Assembly: GCA_004026145.2 (NCBI GenBank)
Contig: CP034985.2
Location: 8,085,968 to 8,149,967 of the forward strand
DNA: 64,000 bases
From: Takifugu bimaculatus
Lineage: Eukaryota > Chordata > Actinopteri > Tetraodontiformes > Tetraodontidae
Direction of reading: 5' to 3'
In this document: piece after piece, positions 47,791 to 59,404 of the stretch
How positions within the stretch are numbered: position 1 is the stretch's first letter
Layout of the letters: every line of letters starts with the position of its first letter
Program-made: the position numbers and the translations under genes
The notes under the pieces: model-generated
Database searches by the model: none
Seen by the model: only the letters and a program-made list of their open reading frames with translations
Told to the model about the DNA's origin: nothing

Positions 47791-50159
47791 AAATCTAAAG
47801 TCTAAAACAAAGGGAGCACAGGAAATGGACTTCATCTTGAAGGGGAAAACAAACAGAGCAACTGTCACTCAAGCCCGTGTGGCGATGTGGTGTCAGAGGG
47901 GATGAGTTGTGGAGCCAGAGGACTCGGCTGCCTACGAGCAGCTACCGGTATCGGCGGCAGGGCGAAAAACACGGTGAGCGCGTGTGCGGACGCTAATGTA
48001 GCTATGGTGCAATGCAGCTGACTTCCTGCGTGTGATAGTGGTGACGATGGATGACCCCATCCTTGGTTCCCCCCTCAACAGGACTCCTCAGAGGACAGGA
48101 CCCGTAGGGTGTAGGACACGGTGGCAACTGTGTGGGGTATGAGCAGATCAGGTCCTGCTGCTGAATGTGAGAAAAGCTTCATTAACTCGTGCGCACCACC
48201 TCGACACAGGAGCAGGGAACAAGGAGACCCTGCGTGAGTCGCCTTCACGCCTGATTAGAGATCAGTTTCTAGTTTGTTGACAGTTGATTTCCGGCGCTCC
48301 GTAATCTCTCTCCCATTGGCACATTACAACTGGATTCGCTTCCTAGACGTGCACGGGTGGATCTTTTTTCCCTCTCCCTTTTTTGTTCCACAAATGTTGA
48401 TCGAGGGAGGGGTTTATTTGACAAACACGCTTGCCAACCGTTAAACAGCACACCTGAGTCACCTGGAGGACTGGAAAAACTCCCTTTAACCCATCAATCA
48501 AAAACACTGACAGAAAAAGAGGATGTTATATCATTTGCGCGCTTACCCAAATGATTCCAACCGACAAAATTCCCTTCACATTTGGCAATAGGTCTATGTC
48601 TAAATCCACCTTGTGATAAATATATGAATGTGTTGGCACCTGGCCACCTTTGTTTGAGAGATTTCTTTGCTGCAAGGTCTATTTTGGGGCAAATAAGCGG
48701 CCCAAAATATAGAGGTATAACAAAAAGTTTACACAAAAGTAAAAATACAGAGTATTTTAGTCCTTTTCCAACCTAAAAGTGCAAATAGAAACTTATTGGT
48801 TGTTCTTTTCTGTCAACTGCATCTCAGCTTAGCTAAAACTGCCCATTTAACAAATATTCCAATTAGCAGTAAACTATTCCGGTAGTGCCTGTAAAATATG
48901 CCTAAAACATCCGTCAACAGTTAAGTAAATGATCTCTTTGAATAAAGAGGGGAGAGGAAAAACCAGTTGATAAAAAAAGAAAAGTTTTGCGGCGTTAAGA
49001 ATTATATTTCTTTGTTGCGCCTGACGGCAGAATAAATGCCCCTGGGTTTTTTTTAGCCTACTGGTGGAAGGAAACTATAGACTTTGACGGTTTAAGAATG
49101 AAAACAATCATCTGATGACTCGGCCCGGCAGTCAGTGGGCCATCAGAATATCCTGCTTCAGGAGCAAGGAGGAATAACAGCCGTGGAAACACAACTGAGG
49201 CTGCAACTTCCTGCGGTTGGAAAAGTTCCTCTGATCAAAAGAATTACTCGTGGCTTTGAGACTGACTGCGGGTTGACCTGCAAGCGTGCACTGTATAGCA
49301 GAAACCGGTGTCAATCATGGGCTGGATCTTCTCTGGCAGGGTTCCACCCAGTACTTTCCATCAGACCTGCCTCAGTCTTTTGAACCTGAATCTGCCTGAA
49401 TCTGGTTCTTGGAGAAGATCACATAAATGGACATCTTTAGAAAAGTGGCACTGTCACTTCTTCCAAGCAAAGAGTTTTTCCCCGTGCTTCCTGCCGCCGA
49501 GGTCGGACTGCAGCGTGCCTATCAGCAATGCCAAAATCATCAGCTTACGGCTGAATATGATTAGAAGCACACGGCACAAGTCTGCCCGGGAGCATAACCA
49601 CGACTCTCTGGCTCAGGGGCGGGATTAGACTCTCGTGAGGTGGCTCCCGCCGAGTGTGTGCGCACACGTGCGCGTGTCGAGACAGGCGGGAGGACAAATG
49701 CAGACGATCTGCAGACAGTTTCCAAAGGTTTTTCATTATTCTGTAATTGGTTCTACACCCACTACACTACACTTACTCTTGAGTACAATAGAGCATAAAT
49801 CAGCTTACACTGCGTCATATTTGGCCCTTCCGATAATTAAAAGGATGACTCACCACCTCGTTTGTTTTAAACAGCAACAAAGTGTGACGGTCCCCAACAG
49901 CAAAGCAAAATGATGCGAAGCTGTAACCACAAATCCGACCAAAACCACAATTGGATCAATATTTATGTCTTAACTCAATAAAGAGCCGGGACTGACAATG
50001 AAGATTGAATTACCAACAGGATGTTTAATTCAACTGAGGACACGACTGACATGTAAGGTCAAGGGCATTGGTGGAGTTGACAGCTGCTCCTTTTCACACC
50101 GCTCCTCCGTGACCTTGGAAGTCAAACACCCTCCGCATCCAAAACAAAGACCTTTTGCA
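47791..50159. other. Unannotated stretch
   Basis: About 2.4 kb without a supported gene. The part at 48690-49020 is AT-rich and unique. Frames at 49132-49628 overlap on both strands. Confidence 0.5.
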
Positions 50160-50560
50160 CTTTAAAGAGCCGGCGCGAGACAAACAAAGGAAGGATAGCA
50201 AAACATTTGCCCGTGCACCGTCATCCACCACGCGGTCAGTAAGGTCCAGCTCGCCACTGGCTTTCGGCGCATGGGGACGTTTATGTCGCTTGAGACCCTG
50301 AGCGGGGGCGGTTGCCATGACGTACAGTGCTAATCTGAGGGGTTATTCAATCCCTTGGAGTTTACGACCGCCCAGACTTTGATGTCATATATCGTTATGG
50401 CAGCTACGCACATTCCGTGTTCAAGAGACGTGATTGGATTGCGCGGAACACATCTGCGCGTTTGCCAGGCGGGAGGAATAGCTTGTCGCCCTCATTTCTG
50501 TCCGGGTATTTTTTCACTCCGCCCTTTTCTACGATAGGGGGCTCTCGTCACAGGCTCAGC
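50160..50560 (-). promoter_or_regulatory. CpG-rich cluster, possible promoter
   Basis: CpG is crowded (GCCGGCGCGAG at 50169, CACGCGGTC, TTTCGGCGCATGG, GGGGGCGGTTGCC, ATTGCGCGG, CTGCGCG), with an X-box half/CRE-like GTTGCCATGACGTAC at 50311-50325 and ATTGG (CCAAT on the minus strand) at 50434. A minus-strand frame of 74 codons starts at 50318 (MATAPAQGLKRHKRP) in fair Kozak context and is hydrophilic, but has no recognisable domain and no consensus donor. It could equally be a CpG-rich regulatory block. Confidence 0.3.
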
Positions 50561-50994
50561 GTTGGCCCCATCGGATGATGCCCCAGCTGTCATGACGAGC
50601 ACTTCCTGCGTCTCCCTCTGGGGTCTTTTCCTCTAAATGCTCCTGGTGACACAGAAACATGGAAACTCATTTCCATACCGACCCCCTGGGTATTGTAATT
50701 AAATTTCATAATCACTTCAGGGGTCCCGAGTCGACCAAAACAATAGGAAAGTAGGCTTCTGTGTGTGTGGGTGGGGGAGTGTGGGTGGGCGATCACATGC
50801 CCCTTTTCCTCCGTGACTTTCTCTTTCTTAAAAAATTATGACCACTTCCCTTTCCTCTCATCCTTTTCAGCTCTTTTTACCCCACTTGCTTTCTTTTGCT
50901 TTCTCCGTCCCATAAAAATCATTGACCTTGGGGAGTTCCACCACTTCACCATATCCCTGGTGTTTTATTGCACCCCATTGTGCGTACACCCGGT
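50561..50994. other. Unannotated stretch
   Basis: Contains C/T-rich plus-strand sequence (50800-50910). No gene supported. Confidence 0.5.
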
Positions 50995-51007
50995 GGGTCA
51001 AAGGTCA
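50995..51007 (+). promoter_or_regulatory. Perfect DR1 nuclear-receptor element
   Basis: GGGTCAAAGGTCA fits the DR1 consensus RGGTCANRGGTCA on the plus strand. It is the third perfect DR1 within 7.7 kb. Confidence 0.5.
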
Positions 51008-51848
51008 CCACACTAGGGTCACGCTGCAGTGAAAGTGCCCAGACAGCTCACTTTAGCGCTTTTTATTTGGGATCCTTCAGCTTTTATGGGACTAATGCCT
51101 GAAAACGATATGTATCACTTTGGAACCAAATGGTTTTATTTATTATTATTATTTATTTATGTATTTATTATTCATTGCCATTATAGCACCAGAAAATTAC
51201 CAGAACTTTCAGCACATAAAAACGACATATGAGCAGAAACATTTAATATGAGTTAAATATCCTGCAAGTTCAAATCTTGGAAGGAGAATCTCAATCACAT
51301 GGACACTCTTCAATGCTCTTCCAGCAAAGCAGATCAAAATGTCGGATGGAATTCAAAGTTCCAGTTGAAGCCCTCAAGTGTGTAAATACTGGACGGATGT
51401 GAAAAGGATGACGGTGATGAGAAGGAACATGTGTGCTCACCGAGGATGTAAATAAATTCTATCGCTAACCGGCCTGAATCCCCCATGATGATGTGCAGCT
51501 GGCGGGGCAGAGGTGCCAGCGAGGGGAAGCTCTGGCACAGTTGGGGCTCAACTAGATTTCCCAGTACTGAAGTAGAAAGCAACAGGGAAGTGATATAATC
51601 CTCCCCTGGACATGGGCCAACATCTTCTATCCCGCTAACAATACCTCCAACACCTTTCCTGACTGTGCAGCGTGCGTGTGCACATTGTCTGTGTCTTCCT
51701 CTCGTGCCTGCCTTTGTTACAAAGACAAGGATCATATGGTTATATAAGAGAGATGAGGTATCATTTGGGGAGCAGAGAGCGATTCAAGGGGGGGCATCCC
51801 CCAAGGGATTGGGCAGCATTCCAGCCCTTTTCCTCACATTTACCCCCA
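51008..51848. other. Unannotated stretch
   Basis: No supported gene. An ATT/ATTT-rich run (51138-51172) is present. Confidence 0.5.
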
Positions 51849-51869
51849 CTCTCTCTCTCTCTCTCTCTC
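51849..51869 (+). repeat. (CT)n microsatellite
   Basis: Perfect CT tract of about 20 bp. Confidence 0.93.
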
Positions 51870-52722
51870 AGCTACACGTGCACGCACACACGGTTCAGCA
51901 CACGACAGGTGTTGACTTAAGAGCCCTTCTCCTTCCTGCTTACACGTTCAATTATGGCACCTTTACACCCGTCGCAGCCCCCATCCTTCCCCATCCTACC
52001 CAATGCCTAAAACAGATACCTGAAAATGATATCGCATCATCGCCCGGCATGAACATCTGCCACCACATGTTGGTGGCCTGATGAAATGTAGACAGTTTCT
52101 ATAACAGAACACTATTCCTGTCTTTCTTCCCCCTGTTTTCCTCCTCACCTCATCCATCTTTGTATCTGCCTGTCTGATTTTTCTATATTTGTCCCGCTCT
52201 TTGTCTCCTCTTCCCGGTCCGTTTTATATAACCGCTTCCTAAATCCCACAAGGTCCCAGAGCATCCTATTGTTTCTCTCGCCATATATACATCCACCCTG
52301 CTTTAAATGTGCCCTCCCCTCCTTTTTTTTGCTTCCTGTTTTCCACACTCTCTCTGTCTGTCTTCACCTCCCTTTCTCTATCGCTTGTGTCTACTGGTAC
52401 AAGCCGGTCCCAGAGAGGGAGAGCGTTGCAGACTCCAGGCGGTTGGTGTTCCTGGCAGCCTTTACAAGCAGACACACAGTCAACGAGGACAAAGCGTCTG
52501 GGTTGAGATGAGGGGAAAACGCATGACTGGGCTGCCACCGTGAGGGGAGCGCAGGTATAACTACAGGAAGGGTCACCGAGTGGAGACGGCGAGGATGATG
52601 AAATACTGGCTGCTTTTCAGTAAACCCAGCCGAGGCTGGGTGGGCGGGGGATGAGCGGCGGTGAGCTCATTGCTGCTGCTTACTAGCTCACGGCCACAAC
52701 AGCTATTATGCAAGAGAAAGGC
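51870..52722. other. Unannotated stretch
   Basis: C/T-rich on the plus strand at 52110-52390, which produces several overlapping Ser/Leu/Pro-rich frames. A perfect 8-bp stem with a 2-base centre (ACCCAGCC-GA-GGCTGGGT) lies at 52624-52641. No gene supported. Confidence 0.5.
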
Positions 52723-52740
52723 GGGGGGGGGGGGGGGGGG
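52723..52740 (+). repeat. Poly(G) run
   Basis: 18 consecutive G, the longest in the window. Confidence 0.96.
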
Positions 52741-53078
52741 TGGGAGAGAAAGAGGGGAGCGGTGTAAACAACAGGAGGTTTCGGTGCGGATGGTGCGCCC
52801 GGCGAGACGATGCCCAGAACGTCTTCAGTGTCAGCGCCTTAAATGCTTCCCAAGCAGAGATGCGGGCTCAGATTTTCAGGGCTCTTTTGTCTCCGAAAGT
52901 AAATTTGTTGCGATGGCGTTTGAGAGATTTTCCTGTCGTTAACCGTTACCAAGACAAATAGAGACGTCCTGAGGCACGGCAGGACCTTTAACAGATAAAT
53001 GGTTTTAATTCATCTCTTTCAACGCAGCTGCAAGATGCTGGGACCCATGAAATATGACAATATTCAACTTCAATGGAT
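52741..53078. other. Unannotated spacer
   Basis: Purine-rich at first, then mixed sequence. Nothing recognised. Confidence 0.5.
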
Positions 53079-53115
53079 ATGCAAATCATCAACAGCAAGG
53101 CAAATTCATGCAAAT
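53079..53115 (+). promoter_or_regulatory. Paired POU octamers
   Basis: Two perfect octamers ATGCAAAT lie at 53079-53086 and 53108-53115, in the same orientation and 29 bp apart (nearly three helical turns), separated by AACAGCAAGG-type sequence. They are candidate POU (Oct) factor sites. Confidence 0.4.
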
Positions 53116-54099
53116 CCGCGCCGTTTCTTCATATTGGGAACGTGTCAGACGGGGGACAGGTCCTCGCTCACAAAAAGGAGTCTCATGAAAACACAAGGTG
53201 GCAGAGAAAGGGTAGAGTGAGATATTCTATTTTTACAGAGGGAGTTTGTCCTCGCAGACCTTGAAAACAACACGCGTGCTTTAATGTGTCCTTTAAAGTG
53301 GAAAATCAAGAACTTCAGCTGTACACAAAAGGAACCAACTCTGCATTCCTGTCACGTGAAGGCAATTCTAAATGTGATGCAGGAGAACATGCAGGCCGCT
53401 CCGAGACAAAAGTGGCACCGGCTCTGGGGTCACTTGTCTTTGTTTGTGCTTACTCTTCAGTTCTGCAGCCCTCCCTGGGCACCTACCCGCTGCCACACTA
53501 GACTGAGCAGAGGTGACCTTCAGGATGCAGGTAAAGGCACGAGCAGACACTCCTTCCTTCCTCTTCTAAGGTACGCCTCACTGTCATCTTTTTTTTTGGA
53601 GGGGGGGGGGTAATATTTGAAACGCTGGAGTCGGTTCATTTGCAGCTTTCAAATCCTGTTTCCTCTCACTTTGGTGCCATGTCGGCTTTCTGTTTGTTTG
53701 TGTCGGTACCTTCCTGGCGCCCTTTCCATTCAATCATTGCACAGCCCATCGACAGCATGGGAAAATCAACGATGAATCTAAACCTCAAAGCGCCATCAAT
53801 TAGAAGACAATCGGGGGCCCGGGGGAACAAAAGGCTGAAGACAAAAACAGGAGAAACATTTTTCTTTTCACAGCAATCTAAAGAGACAGTTTAGACGTAG
53901 AGTTTTAGGGAATTGAGGCCGACAGGCTTTTTTCTGGAGCCCAGTGGGGTACTTATAATTTGGTGGGTAGGATAAGGGAGGGAGGGGGGTTGTAAAACAA
54001 TGGCATTGTCTTTGTTGTACTTGAAGCCTCCGCCACAGCTTGAAGATTTTTAGTAGAAATTTGCTTTGAGTGAGAAGAAAAATGGGGGGTTTGAAGGGA
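53116..54099. other. Unannotated stretch
   Basis: No supported gene. A T-run then G-run (53589-53610) and G-rich sequence near 53970-53990 are present. Confidence 0.5.
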
Positions 54100-54540
54100 G
54101 CGGCGCGTTAATTCCACTGTGGGGATCACATGCCCTTATCAGTCCCCAATAACAACTCTATCAGCGGGTTACATAACTGGGGTCTGCTCCCGAAGCAGAC
54201 GGTTAACCCTCTGCAAAGTCTGCAAGATTAAGCGGGAGGGGGCGAAAATGATGGAGGTTATGAAAATCCTTCAGCGTTCATTTTAATGCCTCAGTGGTTT
54301 CACGGGATCAGAATGTTACGGACCAGACGGCGTCAGGCCGTCTCTCCCGCCTTGCTGCCATTTTCTCAGTCGTTTCCACCACTGTAGCGAGACGGAAACT
54401 ATTGATTACGCCTGGTTTTGATCAATAGCAGACAAACAATCGTCTCAGTGCAGGCACTGATAAAGCGAGGCCTTAATCCGACATTGCTGGGAAAAGCTCA
54501 CATAAAATCTAACATTCACACGACATCAATAATTGACAGT
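54100..54540. promoter_or_regulatory. Candidate conserved non-coding enhancer block
   Basis: Unique sequence with GCGTTAATTCCAC, CCTTATCAGTCC, GGTTTTGATCAATAGC, ATTGATTACGCC, CCTTAATCCGAC and CAATAATTGACAG. A short stem (GTCTGCT-CCCGA-AGCAGAC, 54182-54200) is also present. Dense homeodomain/TCF-like cores suggest an enhancer. Confidence 0.38.
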
Positions 54541-56129
54541 TCGTCCACATGATCCCACCAGATTTATTCAACTTGACAGAGGTAATGACAGCAGCAAGGG
54601 AACAAAGCCTCCAAAACTGGGAGAGATGGAGAGGGCAAGAGAAATAAAAAGTAGACACAGCTAATGCAGCAGGACAGTAGCTTTGTGCTCGTCATTGTGT
54701 TGTCCACCCTGTGATAGCTTCCCTCGGGCCCCTCTGCCCTTCATCGGCTGTAATTTGCTGTTGTCATGTTGGGTTTATATCAAAGATGTTCTACAGGCCA
54801 CGATATTTGAAAAGAATTGTGCAGCTTCCCTGTGCTGTCCTGTGGCTCATGGTCAGAGCCCCAGCAGTGGGGCTTCAAAGGTTGAAGTATCCTGGGGTGA
54901 CAGCTCTCAGATCAGGAAGGGCAGCGTGTTTGGGGTCCTGGAGACGCCAAAAAGGTTCTCAAGCCAGGGCCCCGTGGTAAAGACAGCTGTGAGGGGGGTG
55001 CCTGAAGACAAGAGGTGGAGGGCCAGAGGAGAGGAAGCACATTTTTGGTTGAAGGGTGTATTGTCACCACCCATCATCTCTCATTGCCCCGTTGAGAGTT
55101 GAGGGGGCTCGACTCGACATTTTTCTTTTCAATTGCCTTCCTCCCTTCTCCTATATCACAGGAAAACCTCAGAGATGCATGAGAATCTGCGCTGGGCTTC
55201 TTTAAAGACTGTGGCCGTGTCCTTTATCTCACTCTCCCACAGACAGGAGCCAAGCCTGCACTCCTCCACAGGGGCCATTAAGTTCAAATTAGGATTTTCA
55301 TCAGTCCCTAAGCACTACAAGCTCATTATTGACAGCCCCGTGCAGACAGCGCGGTCGATTCACTGCCCTTCCTTTGGCTCTGAGATTCCATTTTCAACAG
55401 CCGCCACTGATATTTCCACGACAACGGACACACACCACCCTGGGTACTGACACTTCCCAAAGGAGTATACACAGCAGGCCACAGGATCATCATCATTAGT
55501 GCACTGGACAGCAAAGAGAAGACACCATATCAATCAAGCAACTGCCAGGAGAGACAGCAACAGGGGTGGCATGCAGGTGTCAGGGGCGTAGGGACCAAGG
55601 CGGTAGTGGCAAGATTTAAAAATAAGCCAAAGACGCATGACACCGGCAATGAAGCAGCAGACTGCGGAGCAAAAGCACAAAGACAGTAGCAGAGGGAAAG
55701 AGCCAGACAAACAAAGAGAGATGAGCCACCAGCAATGCAGGCTACAGAAGAAAAAATATGTCTGGCCACCACTCCCCGAGCAGAGCGCGCCAGGCTATTA
55801 CAGTAATGAGTGCAACCGCAAGACTGACGTCATTTATCTGTCGTATTATAGCATGTATAGGACAAAGAGAGCAGGAAATTACAGGCAGAGAGGGATGAGG
55901 AGAGGAATGATGGAGTAAGGGGGTGTGACAAGGAAGTGTGAAAGAGAATGGAAAAAAAAGGTACAAGACAAAGGAAGCGATAATAGGAAATTAATGTGGG
56001 AGGGCTTCTCCCACATTCACCTTGCCTGGCATTGTCACAGCACCAGGAAGAAGGAAAAAAACATATAAAACAGCCCCCACCAATATTTAATTCCTCTCCA
56101 CAGTTGGGTTCACAAAGACAATGGTCGAC
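54541..56129. other. Unannotated stretch
   Basis: No supported gene. A 139-codon frame (54683-55102) lacks any domain. The plus strand is purine-rich around 55640-55990. Confidence 0.5.
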
Positions 56130-56440
56130 TTATTGCACACGTATGCGCAGCCGTCACTCCGGCTGGCCCGATTAGGATAATGGACGTGGCAACAAAAGGA
56201 GGGCACCGATTATCTACATCTTTATTGCTAATTGGCTGGAGATGACTACCACATGCTAATCCGATGCACAATGATTCCCAATCAGGGAGCGCATTTCGAA
56301 CGGAGCCTCGGCACTGGAGCCTGGTGCTGAACTTATGTGGTAATCGAGCTTCTGTGTCCATTTTTGGAAGCTAATTGAGGCACAGTCCCGCCAATCCGAG
56401 TGCTGGGACACTGTCCGGTACAACCTGTTTATTTGCTGGC
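56130..56440. promoter_or_regulatory. Candidate conserved non-coding enhancer block
   Basis: Unique sequence with CCCGATTAGGATAATGGACG, CTTTATTGCTAATTGGCTGG, CATGCTAATCCGATGC, ACAATGATTCCCAATC and GGAAGCTAATTGAGGC. Repeated GCTAATT and TAATCC cores are typical of LIM-homeodomain and Otx/Pitx binding regions. Confidence 0.43.
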
Positions 56441-57750
56441 CACTGAGCAAATCTGCCCAACCTCATGCAACAAAACTTGGCAAAATAGTTTGTCTGATGT
56501 GAAGAAAAACGGTTAATAAATGAACAATGCTTCAGTATTTTCCCACTATTTTGACTTGACTAAAAGCTCATCGATATGGAACACATGTAGGCAGTTCATG
56601 AGGAGACTGGAACCACAAGTTAAGGAATGGTGGGATATCGCTGATTCCACACCCCAGTACACAGAGAGCCTCTTTATTTTAGCCAAGCATGGCAGGAGGG
56701 GACCTGAGCAGCTATGAAACAGGGGGCCTCTTCAGCGCGACCACCCCAAAGACAACCCGCTGTCGGGCCGACGCTGTGAAAGTTGCAGAGGAATTTGCCA
56801 TGATGGCGGAAACAGCCTCTCCTCTGGTGGACTTTCAGAAAGAAAAATGCAAAACTTTACCTTTCGGTGCTCAAAAAGTTCTTCTCCGTCCAGGCGAAGG
56901 AAACCCTTTCAACACATTCCTGCTATTGTCTTTATTCCCTATTACATGTGGAGCCTGTCATCATGTATCTTTCTGTTTCAGAAAAAGATCATTTCTACCT
57001 GAAGCCAAATGTTTATGGATGAACACAACCCGCTGCTTCCGAGATGCCTTATTTCCCAATGGGAGGGGGGACTGTCCTGAAACATGTACCTAGATTTCAA
57101 AACCAGCAGTTTGGGGGCCTTGGTATGGACCCTAATAGGACTCTACACATCACTGCTATATTCCTTTGTTGAGATTCCAAGAACACGTCACGTGGCAAAA
57201 AGGAAATCAAAGGAGCCGTTAGAACACGGAGTCACCCTCATCAGACTACAGACTGGGGTAGAAGCCAAGACAGGCCTGTGCTTGATCAGCAGGCCCCCTT
57301 CAGCAGGCGTCCCACCAGATCCAACTTGGTTGTGCATTCGTAACCAACTTGATCTACTGTACCTGCAGGCGGAACCATTCCGTGGTGCAGATTGTGATCA
57401 GACAGGAATGTCTGTGAAGGCTCTGAACTCTGGTGACCTGGCAGCGCAGGATCAAACGGCGCGCGTCCGTCTATACGTCCAGGTATTTCCGGAGTGCACC
57501 TCGGGCCCGTTTTACAGCGAACATTCAGATCACATTTCATACAGAAAATAAGTGAATTTGAGTACATAAGCCACGTGCGCTGCATGTTTGTGGGCGCGCA
57601 CGTCTTTCTGCATGCGCCGGCCGCACACACGCAGGGACGCCGCCAACATGTGTTTCTGATGAGTCAATATAGATCTGCATTTCAAATAAAGATAATGGGA
57701 AGCAGAACAAGAGTGAATGAAAGGGAGCAGGGCCTGAAGTATGGTATCTA
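56441..57750. other. Unannotated stretch
   Basis: No supported gene. A 155-codon plus frame (57084-57551) and a 134-codon one (56689-57093) show no domain, start context or splice structure I can defend. Confidence 0.45.
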
Positions 57751-57781
57751 TGGGTGGGGAGGGGGTGGGGGTGGGGGGGGC
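57751..57781 (+). other. G-quadruplex-forming tract
   Basis: Five runs of three to eight G separated by single T or A bases. This satisfies the usual G4 rule with very short loops. Confidence 0.75.
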
Positions 57782-57953
57782 ATTCCTGAGGGCTGATGTT
57801 GGAGGAGAATTAAAAAATATCTCCGGCTGCTTGGAGGGGGTACACGGAGGTTGACACACACTGCTCAGTCAGGGCACTTGCTGCTGATCCAGTAAGCGCT
57901 CACTCACGGCCAATTATGCTTCCTGTGATGTGTGTTCAACCCGTTCTACACGA
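57782..57953. other. Unannotated spacer
   Basis: Mixed sequence. Nothing recognised. Confidence 0.5.
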
Positions 57954-57958
57954 CCCCC

Positions 57959-57985
<27 letters not shown>
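57954..57985 (+). repeat. Poly(C)-(CA)n compound tract
   Basis: About 13 C followed by TA(CA)n. Confidence 0.93.
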
Positions 57986-57989
<4 letters not shown>

Positions 57990-59238
57990 CAGCCTTCCTG
58001 CCTTCAGCCCTCGAGCAACGTCAGCCGGAGAAAGTCGTCAAAGGCGCTGGGATCCAACCTGCAATCAAAAGCTGGCTGTCACACACTCAGGTAATGATTA
58101 ATGGCTCGTATCCACTGACCCAGAGAAGAAAGGGGAGCAGAGAGCAGATGGGAGTTTTCAACTCATTACAAAAGCATAGTAACATGTGTCGAGAAGGCCT
58201 GGCACCTCCGTGTGTTCATGTGGCCCCAGCAACTGGCACCGGCGGGGCAATTACAGCGCTGAGAGATGAAAGCCTCTCTCCATTAGAAACGTTAGGTTGT
58301 CAAGGTTTTCCTCACTTCCAGGAAAATTAACAAATTAGATACAAGAGGTCCGCTGTTCACCTGTATCACACCCTCTCATCCTGAAGCCCTCCCCTCTATC
58401 CCAAACACAGCCGGGCGCCAGTGGCGTTCCGTGGTGGAAACCAAACACTGGCCAGTTTTGACTGGACGTGATCTGTGCTTCCGGTTGGAATGCTGCCAGA
58501 GGGGGATTCATGGTTCTCACCCAGAGGAGGACGTTTACAGGAAAAGGCTCTTGGCTGGAGCTCTCCTTTTTCATATCCAAAACACAGGGACGTAGTCACG
58601 GCTGCATCGGGGCAAAGTGTTCCCCAGGTGCAGGTCTGGGGGCACAGAGAGACACCTTGATGAGCTCCCTCACTCGCCAAGCAGATCTTGTTTATGGCCA
58701 CTCCCCCTAATTCTAATTTCTAACCATTTTCCATCCTTTCCACTCAGTGAAGGCTGGATAATAACGAGGACCGGCAGCATTGCCGTGGAGTTTGCGCAGC
58801 ACATCCGTCAGTCTGCCCCGTCAGCAGCACTAATTGACTTCCTGTGGAAGGAAGGCACAGATCCACCACGTCTCCTTTTGCCCTCAGTCCAGCAAAAGTC
58901 AGCGTTCCACTCGGCTGTTCTGTTGTAGCCATTTGATTCTGTGCATCGGAGAGGTAACACAATAAATATGTTTGTCATAACCTGCCCCAGTTCTTCATCT
59001 TGGTTGTATTTTGTGTGTCTTGCTTGAACTGTTGCCCTCAATGCAACAACAACGCTGCCCCCCCATCCCCAAGACTTCCGATGGTACAAAACGAAAACCA
59101 GATCAATGCCAAGAGCCCATTCATTCTACCATGTGCATATTTCTGCACATATGTGCACTTACAAATATGTAGAGTGCACACATGTGTGCAGCATGCCTCC
59201 CCTGGGAGTTTGTATAGTAGCCATAATGTTCTAATGCA
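57986..59238. other. Unannotated stretch
   Basis: No supported gene. Several 60-130-codon frames overlap in three or more reading frames (58335-59089) without domains. Confidence 0.5.
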
Positions 59239-59273
59239 CCCCCCCCCCCAGAAAACACACACACACACACACA
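59239..59273 (+). repeat. Poly(C)-(CA)n compound tract
   Basis: About 11 C, a short AGAAAA-type spacer, then CA repeats. Confidence 0.92.
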
Positions 59274-59388
59274 TTGAAACCATATGAATTAAAAAACATT
59301 CCTCAGACACTTTGATCGTCCGCAACAGGAAGATAGAGGAGCTCCTTCCGCAGATCGATCAAAGAGGAAGATGAACACTCAGTAAAGT

Positions 59389-59404
59389 GGGGGGGGGGGG
59401 GGGG
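59389..59404 (+). repeat. Poly(G) run
   Basis: 16 consecutive G. Confidence 0.95.

Noticed and set aside
57084..57551. 155-codon plus-strand ORF
   Set aside because: No domain, no start or splice context and no codon pattern I can defend. A hydrophobic patch near its start looks like chance.
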